From Hemerocallis citrina (taxonomy: Eukaryota; Streptophyta; Magnoliopsida; Asparagales; Asphodelaceae), in the NCBI GenBank assembly GCA_017893485.1, contig CM030368.1:110615549-110679548 (forward strand): a DNA stretch of 64,000 nucleotides, given 5' to 3'. Both the position numbers and the translations under genes were made by a program. Positions 1 through 10,711 of this stretch are shown one piece after another. The first letter of the stretch is position 1, and every line of letters starts with the position of its first letter. Under the pieces are notes generated by a model, which was not told the DNA's origin, ran no database searches, and was given only the letters and a program-made list of their open reading frames with translations.

Positions 1-392
1 GAAACTCATCCAAAATTCATTAAAATTAGGATTTAATAGAAAATATACATCTAAATCTTAACCAATACTGTTTAAAACGTCCAGAATGCCAATTTTGTAT
101 TTTAGCCCTTAAGAATGTCAATTTTGCAAAAAGGTCCTTCTTTTATCAAAAATTGCAAATAGATCAAATTAATTTCAGAAAAATCTGGAAAAATACTAAA
201 TAATTCCCAAATAATAAATAATGATTTTTCATAGAGAAAACTTAATTTTTCAAACATCTCAAAAGTCATTTGCACGTGTTTTGCACGTGTACAAAAGATA
301 AATCTTTTAGAAAATATCAATTAAATCCTCAAAATTCATTTAAATTCATTTTCAAATAATAAAAATAATATTTGAAAATACGGGGTTCTACA
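1..392 (-). mobile_element. Start of a gypsy-type LTR, cut by the window edge
   Basis: Read on the minus strand, the segment opens at 392 with TGTAGAACCCCG, the TG start and C-rich opening common in plant Ty3/gypsy LTRs, and continues as AT-rich sequence past the left edge. The LTR end, PBS and coding part are not in the window, so the family is not assigned. The call rests only on this terminus and on its likeness to the TGTAACCCC starts elsewhere in the window. Confidence 0.45.
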
Positions 393-1094
393 AAAACAGT
401 CATTAACATCTTGTAAAACTTTACTCATCTTCAATAAATGACATATGCAATAGGAAGAATAACCATTATTCGTAATAGTAAAATTGATTTATTACCATTC
501 AGACACCATCTAATAACAAAAGAAATGAAAAAGACCCCTTCATGGTATAAAAATGTAGTGAATTAATAATTGAATAATACAAAACAAATGGTAGTACATA
601 CCGGTAGAATGATTTAGACATATGGTTCTTAACACAGAACATATTTATAATAATTTGAATCCGAAAATATTATCTATGAATGTTACAATCTGACCCGAAC
701 TCCAAATATAATTCGGATATCTATTATAATCTATAATGAATGTAATTCGGATATTTATTCAATTTGGACTAATGATACATAGTGATACAGCATTTTGGGT
801 TTGCTTCAATTGATATACGTAACCGGATTTGGAATTGTATGACTGATGAATGCATTAAATACCGTATACCTTAACAATTGTATAAAAAGGTTTGTTAAAT
901 CAATAATATATAGCAATTATATTAACATTTAACTTCAAATAAAAAGGTTGTATATCATCCCTAGTATGATTAATACATTTAACCATACTAAGCACTCTTA
1001 TTTGGCGCAGCATTACAAGTATGGATTTATTCATCACGTCAATTAAGTATTATTAGTATGCATTGTTCTATAATTAGAAAGCATGAGAACACCC
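393..1094. other. AT-rich intergenic stretch, no gene seen
   Basis: No open frame, RNA gene or clear repeat boundary is recognisable. On the minus strand it lies downstream of the promoter and splice-donor-like site at 1095-1330, so it may be the intron or U5 part of a decayed LTR transcript. That is inference from position only. Confidence 0.3.
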
Positions 1095-1166
1095 ACCTTA
1101 ATTTGGAGATTGAAAAACTACAAGAAAAGGGTTCCTTCTTGCTCCTAGCTTCACAAGCCCTTCTAG

Positions 1167-1217
1167 CTCCTAGCAACCTTCCTCTCCTAGCAACCTTCCT
1201 CTCCTAGCAAAACTCCA
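1167..1217. repeat. 17-bp minisatellite, about 2.7 copies
   Basis: CTCCTAGCAACCTTCCT is repeated exactly at 1167 and 1184, with a partial copy at 1201. It lies in the leader of the minus-strand transcription unit. Confidence 0.7.
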
Positions 1218-1320
1218 AGCAAGAGAAAATTCACTCTCCTACTTTCTTTTCTTTCTCTTTTCTTTTCTTACTCTTGTTTTTGTTTTCTTTTGGTGTGAGA
1301 AATGAGAAGAAATAGGGTGT

Positions 1321-1329
1321 TATTTATAG
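1321..1329 (-). promoter_or_regulatory. TATA box of a minus-strand transcription unit
   Basis: The minus strand reads CTATAAATA here, followed after about 30 bases by a CT/GA-rich leader (about 1295 to 1098) that ends in AAATTAAG/GTGGGT, a plausible splice donor at 1096-1095. No coding sequence follows. It is probably the U3/R promoter of a decayed LTR retrotransposon rather than a host gene. Confidence 0.4.
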
Positions 1330-1699
1330 GACTAGGCTAGAGTTCAATTTGCAAAATTTCACAACCTAATAAATTATTCAATTTAATTTCTAACCCTTCA
1401 TATTTCATAACTTCCCAAACTCCCACCTTTTCATTTGTCCACCTCTTCACATTCTAAACTCCCAACTCTTCACTACTATAACCTTTAATTCTTCATCTCC
1501 CCTACAAAATCCGGTCAATTTCCTTAGTGTCTATGTCAAAGCAACAGCAAGCTTTGCTGTTTGCTTCCTTCATGAGTAGGCCCCCACCAACACAATTTTA
1601 TACTTTCAAGCCTATATAACAGCCCCCTACACAAATTACCATTCAATTACCAACTAATATGTTCCTCAGCCACTTTCTTTTGTCAAATCAACCAAACCA

Positions 1700-1955
1700 G
1701 TCATCCTTTATATCATATATATATATATATAGAGAGAGAGAGACTTCATTGAATGGTGTCCTTCCTGAGTGTCTTGTATAGAGAGAGAGAGCGAGACTTC
1801 ATTTGACAAAATGTGTGTTGTAAAAACATTGACACTCAAGACTTCATTTGACTTCATAATGGGTATAGAGAGAGAGAGAGACTTCATTTGACTATATATA
1901 GAGAGAGAGACACTCAGACTTCATTGACACTCAAGACTCAAGACCATTAGCTCAA
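1700..1955. repeat. Scrambled junction, left side of the Sirevirus fragment
   Basis: Short modules (TATA runs, GAGAGAGAGACTTCATT, CTGAGTGTC, ACTTCATAATGGGTAT, and an LTR shred GACTCAAGACCATTAGCTCA) recur here in changed order. They reappear on the other side of the inserted LTR/gag piece at 3436-3660. The LTR shred is in plus orientation while the neighbouring LTR is in minus orientation. This looks like a complex end-joining or template-switch junction, not a simple insertion. Confidence 0.55.
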
Positions 1956-2176
1956 TTGTTCATAGTCTGATTCTTTTGATCATCATTCCATTGTGCATAT
2001 GGAATGGTAGGGGCAGTGTATTCCGTCTCTGTCATTTGCCATATCTCGTAGTTGATTGATTGGAGGTAGATTCTCATTCGGCACTTCCAATATTTGTAGT
2101 TCGTTCCATCAAATAGCGGTGGCCTTTATGTAGATTGGCCTTCATGGTACTGATTTGTATTTAAAGTAGTTGCCAT
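1956..2176 (-). pseudogene. gag: Ty1/copia gag N-terminal fragment (Sirevirus-like)
   Basis: Translated from the minus-strand ATG at 2176-2174, the frame gives MATTLNTNQYHEGQST, an in-frame TAA, then RPPLFDGTNYKYWKCRMRIY and further residues to a stop near 1957. The FDGTNYxxWxxRM signature is the hallmark of the copia gag N-terminal (DUF4219/UBN2) region. The fragment lies 14 bases inside the PBS, exactly where gag should start in a Sirevirus-type element. It is broken by the stop and cut off after about 70 codons where the scrambled junction begins, so no capsid or nucleocapsid part remains. Family and orientation are secure; expression is very unlikely. Confidence 0.8.
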
Positions 2177-2189
2177 AGCCTGTAACCTC

Positions 2190-2201
2190 GCTCTGATACC
2201 A
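2190..2201 (-). other. Primer binding site (initiator Met tRNA)
   Basis: The minus strand reads TGGTATCAGAGC, complementary to the 3' end of plant initiator methionine tRNA. It lies two bases from the LTR end at 2204, the expected place for minus-strand priming of reverse transcription. Confidence 0.85.
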
Positions 2202-2203
2202 AG

Positions 2204-3435
2204 TGTTGGATCCTGTAGGCGAGACAACAAACACTAGAGGGGGGGTGAATAGTGTTTAAAAAAAACTGCGGAAATTTTCTCGGTGCAGTCGACTTGGTTA
2301 TGAACCAGTTGACTGATATAACCAAAATAAAACAAAAAATAATAACTCTGTGCAGTCGACTGATGAATAAGACAGGCGACTGAAGACACAGTGAAACTAC
2401 AACTAAAACGACACTGACCAGTCGACTGATAGTGCAAGGAGTCGACTGTCCAGACACTTTTTGCAGAATTTAAATAAACAAGAGTAAATGCAAAATCAAG
2501 ACAACTAATCACAGAGTACATAAGATATATCCTGGTTCGGTCCTCCCGACCTACATCCAGTCCCCAAGCAACCCACTTGAGATTTCCACTATTCTTGAAA
2601 AAGATTACAAGAATACCCTACGGCGTTACGACAACAACCTTGTCTAACCCGTAGTCCTTTCTCTCAACCAGAGAAAGCTGACCCACTCTACTACCAAGAG
2701 TAAAACAAAACCGACTCTACAACCTAGAGTCAAAAACACTCTCCAACCGAGAGTAAGAGAACAAGAAATACTTTACAGTCAACCTATAGCCTTGTTGGTG
2801 TATGTGTTGATGCACGTGGCTAATAAACAAGGTCGACTTCTATACTCAGTCCAGAGCGAATTCGTTGCTATACTGGACTGAATGTAGAGAACCAAAGAGT
2901 ATGAACTTGAAAGCTTTATTTCTCAAAAATATCACTTAGAATTTTTCTCAAGGATGCTCGGATTTTCAAAGAAAGTTCTGTGTAGATCTATTCAGTGAGA
3001 TCTGAACTCTACTTAAAGAGTTTGATCTCCTGGACGTTGGGAGACAGTTACTCCAACTGTCAACCAACGGATCTAAGCTTTTGAGTTTGAAAAAATTCGA
3101 TTTTGAAAAACAGAAAACGGTCAAAAGCTCTTGAACAGTCGACTGGGTTGCCATATGAGTCGACTGATCAGAGTTTGAATAAATTTAAACAGTTTTGTAC
3201 TATCAGTCGACTGGCAGAAGCTTAAGTCGACTGGTACTCAAAAGTTAAATTACTTCAAACTGTTTTGACTCTTTTTTTTGGGGGGGTTTTAAGAAACACA
3301 CATTATGAAATTTTAAGTGTGTGTGTGTGTGACAAGGCTTTACATCAGACTAAGACTCAACAAAAAGTAAGATACAATGTTTTTACAAGACACTATAATT
3401 TTAACACAATTGAGCTAATGGTCTTGAGTCTTGAG
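2204..3435 (-). mobile_element. 5' LTR of the Sirevirus-like element, 5'-truncated
   Basis: The segment is an inverted, nearly identical copy of 11294-12546. On the minus strand it ends in GGATCCAACA next to the PBS and gag start, so it is a 5' LTR. It lacks about the first 140 bases of the complete LTR (the TGTTTGATTC start) and stops in the scrambled junction at 3436. It carries the same CAGTCGACTG palindromes. By eye it differs from the plus-strand LTR at only a few sites and in a G/C homopolymer run. Confidence 0.85.
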
Positions 3436-3660
3436 TGTCAATGAAGTCTGAGTGTCTCTCTCTCTCTATATATAGTCAAATGAAGTCTTTAACCACATGA
3501 ATGGTGTCCCTACACAAATCAACCAAACCAGTCATCCTTCCTATATATATAGAGAGAGAGAGACTTCATAATGGGTATCTATCTGAGTGTCCTTCCTCGA
3601 ACACCATTCATGTGGTTAAAGGATGGTAACACATACACTAGGATTAGTCCGGATATAGAA
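3436..3660. repeat. Scrambled junction, right side
   Basis: The segment repeats the GAGAGAGACTTCATT, CTGAGTGTC and CAACCAAACCAGTCATCCTT modules seen at 1680-1955. A perfect 21-bp inverted repeat lies about 90 bp apart at 3487-3507 and 3599-3620 (arm core CCATTCATGTGGTTAAAG). The origin is probably the same rearrangement event. Confidence 0.55.
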
Positions 3661-3788
3661 AAATTATAAAACATAAGTTGAAGGAACCAACAATATGAAT
3701 TATAACTATCTACAACTAGCTAAATCCCGACTCCTAAATGGCATTCAAGTATAATTTTCCTACTGTGTTGGACTGTAAATTGAAGTCA

Positions 3789-3800
3789 GCTCTGATACCA
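3789..3800 (-). other. Primer binding site (initiator Met tRNA) of the gypsy element
   Basis: The minus strand reads TGGTATCAGAGC, three bases inside the LTR end at 3804. It shows that the LTR at 3804-9117 is a 5' LTR whose internal region lay to the left. That internal region is now missing apart from a short piece. Confidence 0.85.
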
Positions 3801-6100
3801 CTCTGTAGCGCCCCGATTTCCACGTAACTGGGAAACCGTGACACATGCCAAGATCTTTCCTTCAATTAGTCACGATACACAAAAATGCTAGAAATTTAAA
3901 ACTTTTCATTCAACACAGAGTTACTACGCAGTAATTACAATTATCAGTTTGCAATACCAACTGTAGCGCCTGCCCTTTTTCCTTTTTGACTCCAACTCAA
4001 TTCTTCCAATTTCTATATCACTTTAAACATAAACTAAAATGTTTATGTTTCAAAGAAAAATTGGGCAGAGTCTCCCCTGTAATTTCTGCCCCAAAACAGA
4101 AAAAGCTTACGGAATTTTGCTCTAAATTCTGTAGCTTACATCACAGGCAATAATATTACGGGCTCCCCAGGCCAAAATGAGCATCATCACACAGGCAATA
4201 TATATATATGCTCTGGGGGCCAAACTCATAACGGTATAACAATTATCAAATAAAAACCATAAATTCCTTTTGAAAACGTAGTAAGTTTTTAGAAATTAAC
4301 CTGTAAAAACCTACCACGACGCCCGGCGCTCCACACGAAATGGTTACGGGTCAAAACCATATCCTGCCGCCTCACGCTATACTCTTCATCATCATCCACA
4401 TACTTATACATCAAAAATACAATTTAAAGCATAAATCTTTACTATTTACAATTAAATCATAACAACAATTTATAACTAAAGCTCCACTCCACGGAAACCT
4501 GTACCTACACCTCACCCCTGCACTGCTGAAGACCTGTAACAGTAGGGACCTAGGGTAGTCCATGGACTCCCTAACCCCCAAATACTAAGGGGTTAGCCAT
4601 TTCTGGTGTGAGTATAATTTATTAAAATAAGCAAATAAATTAAACTTTACAAGTAAAAACATAACGAACTCATAATATCAAGATCAACAAATCTTACTTG
4701 ACATCTGAACATGTAACCTCATAAATGAGAATTCACATCCAATACTCTCTGAGTCATCACCTGTATGTATATCCATACCCACTCACAACATACTTATCTT
4801 TAGTAATCATTTGAATAACCCCTCTCATAACACAAATATTGATCTCATTGCATTGTATCGCGTATCACATCCTAGACATATGCATGCATTCGCATACTAC
4901 CACATTCATTCATGTCCAACCTAACATCTCATTGCACATTACCATTTACATGCGTTTCATCACAATAGACTCCGCATCGCCAACATGGTTTGGCAATAAC
5001 ATATCACACTCGCAATTCAACTTGAATGGAAAAGGCACGTGTACATATAATTTATGTGCCAGTGCATGTTATGACTTAACTCTAATGTGATATTTAACTA
5101 GAACTAGGATGCTTCCTATTCTAATGTCATGTCAACTAAACCAGGATGTTCATATCCTAATGCCAGCAAGTCTCCGAAAGCAACATGCAGCCCATACTAC
5201 ATGCGACCCCATCTCAAGCCGTTTCTCCATATATAGGGATTGAACCCGCATTATGAATTCTAATTGCACTCAACCTGTTCCTGACACCTACACGTGGCTA
5301 ATGAGGTTGCAGGCGTGGTCAAGTCCCACTATTGCATTTCGCCAGTGGTGTCTATGTTCGCCACTGCGACCCGGCCAACCGGACCTCTTTCATAATAGAC
5401 GAACCCATCGTATTGGGCGTCATTCCAAAATCAAACTATAGGGTTTCGCAAGCGCAGGGTAGCACGAAGCCTACCCTGTGGCACCCTCTGGGGTATCGCA
5501 AGCGCAGGACTGCACAATGCATCCTGTGGCACCCCCAGCCACGGTACTTCAGGAATTAACAGCGCGAGATACGCAACCCGTGTCCTCAACTTGTGAGACG
5601 GCACCGTACGTATCCCTTTGACAGGAAGGCGCAACCCAATAACACCACCTAGTCTGCCTCCAGGGACGAGTTAGTCATAAGGTGCCCCCTACAACCGACT
5701 CCCCTCTTCCGGCAAGGGTCTATGTAATGATTTTATAAGTCACTATCCTAATGAGGTTATTATTCCTATGCAATCTTGCATAGTTTCCAATCATGGTCCA
5801 ACTCATGGTCCCTCGATCCAAGACTCTGGTAATAATATCTCTCTCACTCATCCCTACCCCTAACTCGGATTCTACCAACACTCTCGGCCCACGGTCAACC
5901 TACATTGGTTAAGATCCATCGACGCCCGAGGTGAGATCTATCCATTTCACTCTAAGGGGGTAGGATGTGGTCTTGATGGTCGATGACCCTTAGGGTAATA
6001 ACATCACCCTAGATGAGCACAACAAACTGCGTATTAGCTAAGAAGCTACATACGAGTAACCAAAAACACATACAAGCTAAACAGCTATGTATAGGACCAA

Positions 6101-6380
6101 CAGCTACATATGGGCCAGTCGAGCCGCGCATGAGACAACAACATACATACGAGCCAAATAAGTCCCGTATGAGACTAACAGCTACATACGGGCCAGTCGA
6201 GCCGCGTATGAGACAACAACATACATACGAGCCAAATAAGCTCCGTATGAGACCAACAGCTACATACGGGTCAGTCGAGCCGCGTATGAGACAACGACAT
6301 ATATACGAGCCAAATAAGCTGTGTATGAGACCCACAGCTACATACGGGCCAGTCGAGCCACGTACGAGCAAATCCACATA
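6101..6380. repeat. 78-bp tandem repeat, about 3.6 copies
   Basis: Units begin with CAGCTACATA at 6101, 6179, 6257 and 6335, an exact 78-bp period with few substitutions. Because 78 is divisible by three, both strands stay open across the array (plus 6013-6399, minus 6009-6419). That explains the two overlapping frames of about 130 codons without requiring a protein. Confidence 0.9.
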
Positions 6381-6479
6381 CAAACAACCATTAAGGTAGT
6401 CAAACCTAGAAGCAACCAAACGGGCTTACTAGCAAACTTTATCTTCTATAATTATAAGCAACAGAAGAATCTACTAAAA

Positions 6480-7110
6480 TCAACTTAGCATGGGTTTCTT
6501 CTACAATCAACCCATCATGGCATACCTACTATAATCAACTCAACATGAGTTTCTTTCTAAAATCGACTCAAACATGATAGGTTTTACTGGAACGTCACAT
6601 AGGCATGAATGGGTTCTCCACACAACTCAAGCATGGTGTTCTACTACAACTGAACCATGGGTTTCTTTCTATAACAATTCAAGCATGGATTCTTACTATA
6701 CCACAAGGGCGGGTTCTTTCTCTACAACCATCTAAATCCGTAGGATGGGTTCTTTTACTCGCTACTACTAACAACTCAAATGGGTTCTCTTTGGCATACA
6801 CAAATAATATAGCCCTAGGAATGGGTTCTTCCTCAACCTACAACACGTAATCCACAAAAGGTGTGATCTTTTAACCCTCTACCACTGACAACATCCAAAG
6901 ATTGTTTCTTTATCATACTACAACTAACATAATCATCAAGTTGGGTTCTTTTAGCATCCACAATTTACTCAACTCTCAAAATGGGTTCTTTCTCAACCTC
7001 TAACAATTTATACCCAAAAGATGGGTTCTTTTAACATCCACAATTTACTAAACCCTCAAATGGGTTCTTTTCTTCACCTACACAAGCAGTACCCTAAGGA
7101 TGGTTCTTTC
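6480..7110. repeat. Degenerate ATGGGTTCTT repeat field
   Basis: The motif ATGGGTTCTTT and variants recurs every 50-75 bases with intervening ACAACTCAA-like segments. It looks like an old, diverged tandem array within the LTR. No coding is seen. Confidence 0.6.
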
Positions 7111-7259
7111 TTCACATACATAAGTAGATAAGGAAAGCAAGCAACTAACTTAGAAGTAGAGAATCCTCACATACATAACGAATCCATTATATAGGTTTTA
7201 TATACTCAAGGATAGTAAATTTCCCCATACGCCTCATCCATAAATCATGTCACCTCTTC

Positions 7260-7860
7260 AGTTCATCCAACTTCTTTAAAATATCAATTACGTATATAGA
7301 ACCATATACACCATATCTTGATATCCTCATATGATTGTAACTCATCCCCATATACACATATATACTATTCAACATCCCTTAAACATCACTTCATAAATAA
7401 ATCATACTCGCCATATTCTTACAATCACAAGGTACGTAGTAAATCGATACTTACCATATTCCTTAACACGTAAGAATACGTGAATAATTCTATACCCACA
7501 TATTCTTCAAACCACCAAAATATATAAATAAATTACACTCACTATATTTCTCAAAACACAAAAAATACGTTAATAAATTAACATCCACATATCCTCCAAC
7601 CCACACAAATATATAATAAACCAACTCACATATTCATCAAACCACAAAATATATAAATATACTAACTCACTATATTTTTATAATCAAAAATACATATAAT
7701 AAATTAGTACTCACATATATCTTTAAACCATGAAAATATATAAATAATATAACTCACTATATTTTTATAATCACAAAATACATATAATAATATAACTCAC
7801 ATAAATTTTTAACACATAAAAACACACAATAAATTAACTCACATATTTTGCGCAGATCCA
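7260..7860. repeat. AT-rich degenerate tandem repeats in the LTR
   Basis: Segments such as AACTCACTATATTTTTATAA and AAAATATATAAATAA recur about every 60-65 bases. A comparable field lies in the other LTR II copy at 36700-39500, where it is longer. Confidence 0.5.
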
Positions 7861-8389
7861 AGTGCCGTGCCACCTCGCGTCCAAGGTCGTGAATATATCC
7901 TATCACCAAATTTCAAGCAATTAAAACTCAAATAATTCAACTAATCACAAGAGTAAATAATCGCTATCCCAAATATCACACAAGCGTTTATTGAACGCTC
8001 GGGATATACACGTGTGATGCACATGATAATCTAATGCCTATGGTATTTTCCATCCCCAATTAATTTCTAAAATCGCCCCCAAAATATTCTAGTAGCTCAA
8101 CTATAATTTCTATTACAATATGAGAATTAATCCATATCCATACGGTTCTCTTTTGCAAACCCAAAACCCTATTTTACTAACAACTTGAAATCTCTCTAAA
8201 AATCCACTAATTTCTCACATCCACAATTTCCAACATCTCTAATCTCTCTACCCTAACATTCCTACTCAATAAAAATTAACCCAACTAAATTTTATACAAT
8301 AAAAATAGTTAGGGTTTATACCTTCCAAAATCCAATCGAAAATCCAATGCTACTATGATGTAGAGAATCCCTCACTTAGTCTACCCCTC

Positions 8390-8800
8390 ACTTTAATTTG
8401 GAATTGGTGAAGAAATGGAGGGGATTTGGAGCGGGGAAGGAATCGATCGATGGGTTCGATTTTGGAGTTCAGGATGGAGATCGGAGGGGAAGAAGAAGAA
8501 GGAGGAAGACGATGGAGGTGTGGGTTTCTTTTTCGATTGGCTGGCGTGGACGAACGGGAGGAGGGGAGGAGTGGTTGGGGTTCTTTTGGGTTCGGCATCG
8601 AACAAGAAGGAGAAGAAGGAGAAGGGAACGGGAGTGGGGGTCGTTGGTTGGAAGCGAACGGAGAAGGAGAAGGGAGGAGGAGGTCGGCGGGGGGGGGGGG
8701 GGTGTGGGGTTTCATGGGTTCGGGATGGAGAAACGAACGGAAGAAGAAGAAGGGAAGAAGAAGGAGAAGAAGGAGAGAGAGAGAAGGGGTTTTTTGTAAA
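8390..8800. other. GC-rich purine-skewed island of LTR II
   Basis: On the minus strand this is a C/T-rich segment about 320-730 bases from the LTR start. On the plus strand it is GGA/GAA-rich and gives Arg/Gly/Glu-rich pseudo-frames in all three phases. The LTR I copies carry an equivalent island in the same relative place (19962-20190, 33890-34450, 54870-55400, 61960-62500, 63480-64000). It is probably the transcribed leader just after the LTR promoter. Confidence 0.5.
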
Positions 8801-9117
8801 AGATGGAATAATTAATAATAGATTGATAAATATCTAGGGGAATGTTGCATATAAGCCCTCTAGTCTTAACACATTTCAAATAACGCCTAATTCTCTACTC
8901 TAATAATCCAAACAATACAAAATACATTAAAACTACTTCGTAGATAATCCATATGAAATAATTTTATACGAAAATAATAATAAAATAAAATCGACAATAT
9001 ATCTTATATTTCTCAATTGAAAATAATTGTTATCCGAAATACATAATCGCGCGAAATTCTCAATCGCGCACACGTTTTGATGCAAAATAGCTATATGCTA
9101 TTTTTCGGGTCGTTACA

Positions 9118-9484
9118 TAGTAGACATAAGTTTTTATTTTCTTCTCGACTCAGTCGACTGATATACCCTACCAGTCGACTGTCGCGAGCTCAATCGTCTT
9201 CATTGACTATTCATCGCGTCTTTTGAGATGAAATTCACCTCTCTTTTCACCCGTGATCTCTTATCTCTACCGTCGATTTCTTCTCTCTTTGATCTCAGCC
9301 GTTTATTCGCAGTTAAAACCCCTTTACCAGCCATTTTTCTCACTCTTACCGATCTCAAATTTTTCACCCAATCTCAAACCCTAGTTTGTTAAGAAGAAGG
9401 TAGTCGACTCCCAAGTTACTGCTTGTTCTCGCCTCTGGTCTGCTCGTTCCTTTTCTTTGGTAAAATCCTTTCTCCTCTCTTTTC
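9118..9484 (+). other. Sirevirus inter-ORF segment upstream of the 359-aa ORF
   Basis: The segment contains three copies of the family motif AGTCGACT (9151, 9172, 9402) and a pyrimidine-rich leader before the ATG at 9485. The shared motif links it to the LTR at 11153-12546. Its left edge is the LTR II start at 9117, so the pol region that should precede it is gone. Confidence 0.55.
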
Positions 9485-10564
9485 ATGGCACCTAAAAGAT
9501 CCAAGAGATCTCATGAGGGTAGTTCTTCATCTCAAGACTACACTCAATTTCTCTTAAGTTCCGATCTCATTGAGCAATGGTACCTTATTTGTACCATTAC
9601 AATCTTTTCTGGAAGATTTGTTAACTTCAATGACCTTGATCATTTCAATCTTATTCTCCTGTTCCAAAATAGTAGTCTTTATGATTTTCTTTCTTTATCT
9701 AATCAACCCAATTATTATCCCCAACTCATCTATTTGTTTTACACAAATATGAGAGTTGTACAAAAACAAGATGGGGATGTAATTATCCGTTCGTCTGTGA
9801 AGATTGTCAAAATGACACTCACACCGACTAGAATCAATCAAATACTTGGTATTGATGACGGAGGTTGTTATCTTGATGATATTATTTTAGATGATGCCAC
9901 TATTTTATCTAAAATCTTTTTACCTAATCATGGCCCTCCAATGACAAGCAAAAATATTAAACCAATTGCTAAGCTTGTAGCTAGAATATTAGCCTATAAC
10001 ATCCTTCCCCAAAAAGGTAGTTATGACCAATATTCTATAGAATTACAAAAAGTTGTGTATGCAATTTTTGGTAAAATTGCTGTCAATTGGGGTCGAGTCA
10101 TCTTTTCTAAATTGAATCAAAACCACACTCACTTTCTACCTTTTGGAGGTCTTCTTACTAGAGTCTTTATAGCTTTTGGTATTGATCTCGATTCCGAGAC
10201 CAATGTTGTTACTCGTTATGAATGTTTCGATCGTGCTAGTTTAGCACGAATGAAACTTCTTGATCCTCCTTCTAGATCACCCCCTAGGTCTCCTCCACTT
10301 TCTCAAGCTCCTTTAGGTTCTTCTTCTAGACCCTCTAGACCTTCTACCTCTACTGATCCACCTCTTCAAGCCAACTATGATGATCCTCGTATTCTATATG
10401 ACTGTGTCTCCTATCTTATGAGACATTCAGCCACTGTAGATACCCAACTCCATAACCTTGTTTCTAAACTAGACCACATTGATACTAAACTTGACAACCT
10501 CACTAATCTCTTCAACTCTCAATTTCATCCTCCTTCTCAAGGTGACAATGAAGACTCCGATTGA
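9485..10564 (+). CDS. Intact extra ORF of the Sirevirus-like element (plant transposon-protein-like)
   Basis: The 359-residue frame is uninterrupted in an otherwise decayed region. It starts with a basic stretch (MAPKRSKRSHEGSSSS), possibly a nuclear signal. Residues about 20-255 form a mixed hydrophobic/charged globular region (LIEQWYLICTITIFSGRFVN; TPTRINQILGIDD; ILPQKGSYDQYSIE). Residues about 258-310 are a Pro/Ser/Arg-rich linker, and residues about 315-350 show heptad-like leucines (THLHNLVSKLDHIDTKLDNL region), likely a coiled coil. The spacing resembles the 'putative plant transposon protein' and ATHILA ORF1-type domains found as extra ORFs in plant retroelements; this is a weak family guess. 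No signal peptide or clear membrane segment is seen, which argues against an envelope. It lies upstream of the polypurine tract and 3' LTR, where Sireviruses carry their third ORF. Function unknown. Confidence 0.65.
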   Translation: MAPKRSKRSHEGSSSSQDYTQFLLSSDLIEQWYLICTITIFSGRFVNFNDLDHFNLILLFQNSSLYDFLSLSNQPNYYPQLIYLFYTNMRVVQKQDGDVIIRSSVKIVKMTLTPTRINQILGIDDGGCYLDDIILDDATILSKIFLPNHGPPMTSKNIKPIAKLVARILAYNILPQKGSYDQYSIELQKVVYAIFGKIAVNWGRVIFSKLNQNHTHFLPFGGLLTRVFIAFGIDLDSETNVVTRYECFDRASLARMKLLDPPSRSPPRSPPLSQAPLGSSSRPSRPSTSTDPPLQANYDDPRILYDCVSYLMRHSATVDTQLHNLVSKLDHIDTKLDNLTNLFNSQFHPPSQGDNEDSD

Positions 10565-10697
10565 AGACTTTTTAGTTTATTTTTTATTATGTAATTTTCT
10601 TTTTTAATGGACTTATTTATGTATGCAACTTTATCTTAGTTTCTTTTTAATGGACTTATTTGTGAGGAAAATTGTTATTTTGTGCTTTTTGATGATA

Positions 10698-10711
10698 ACA
10701 AAGGGGGAGAG
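10698..10711 (+). other. Second polypurine-tract-like site
   Basis: ACAAAGGGGGAGAG lies about 440 bases before the true tract and within the same TGATGATAACAAAGGGGGAG context. Repeated PPT-like motifs ahead of the 3' LTR are a known feature of Sireviruses. Confidence 0.6.

Larger units (their letters stand above)
3804..9117 (-). mobile_element. Complete 5.3 kb LTR of a Tekay/chromovirus-like gypsy element (LTR II)
   Basis: On the minus strand the segment starts TGTAACGACCCG at 9117 and ends GGGGCGCTACA at 3804, directly before a Met-tRNA PBS. The TGTAAC start, the (G)CGCTACA end and this PBS fit Tekay-type chromoviruses; Tat/Ogre elements, which also have 5 kb LTRs, normally use other tRNAs. 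It contains a 78-bp tandem repeat (6101-6380), degenerate ATGGGTTCTT repeats (6480-7110), an AT-rich repeat field (7260-7860) and a purine-rich GC island (8390-8800). Parts recur at 21716-22680, 36616-40385 and 49570-52487. All small open frames inside it are judged accidental. Confidence 0.75.

Noticed and set aside
5253..5634. Overlapping short frames on both strands in LTR II
   Set aside because: Region is conserved among LTR II copies at the DNA level but frames are not kept at 21875-22200 or 50250-50660.
6101..6380. CRISPR-like regularly spaced repeats
   Set aside because: Units are directly adjacent with no unique spacers, and the host is a plant.
8353..8837. Arg/Gly/Glu-rich and Pro/Ser-rich frames
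   Set aside because: They overlap in five phases over one purine-skewed LTR segment; no domain and not kept in other LTR copies.
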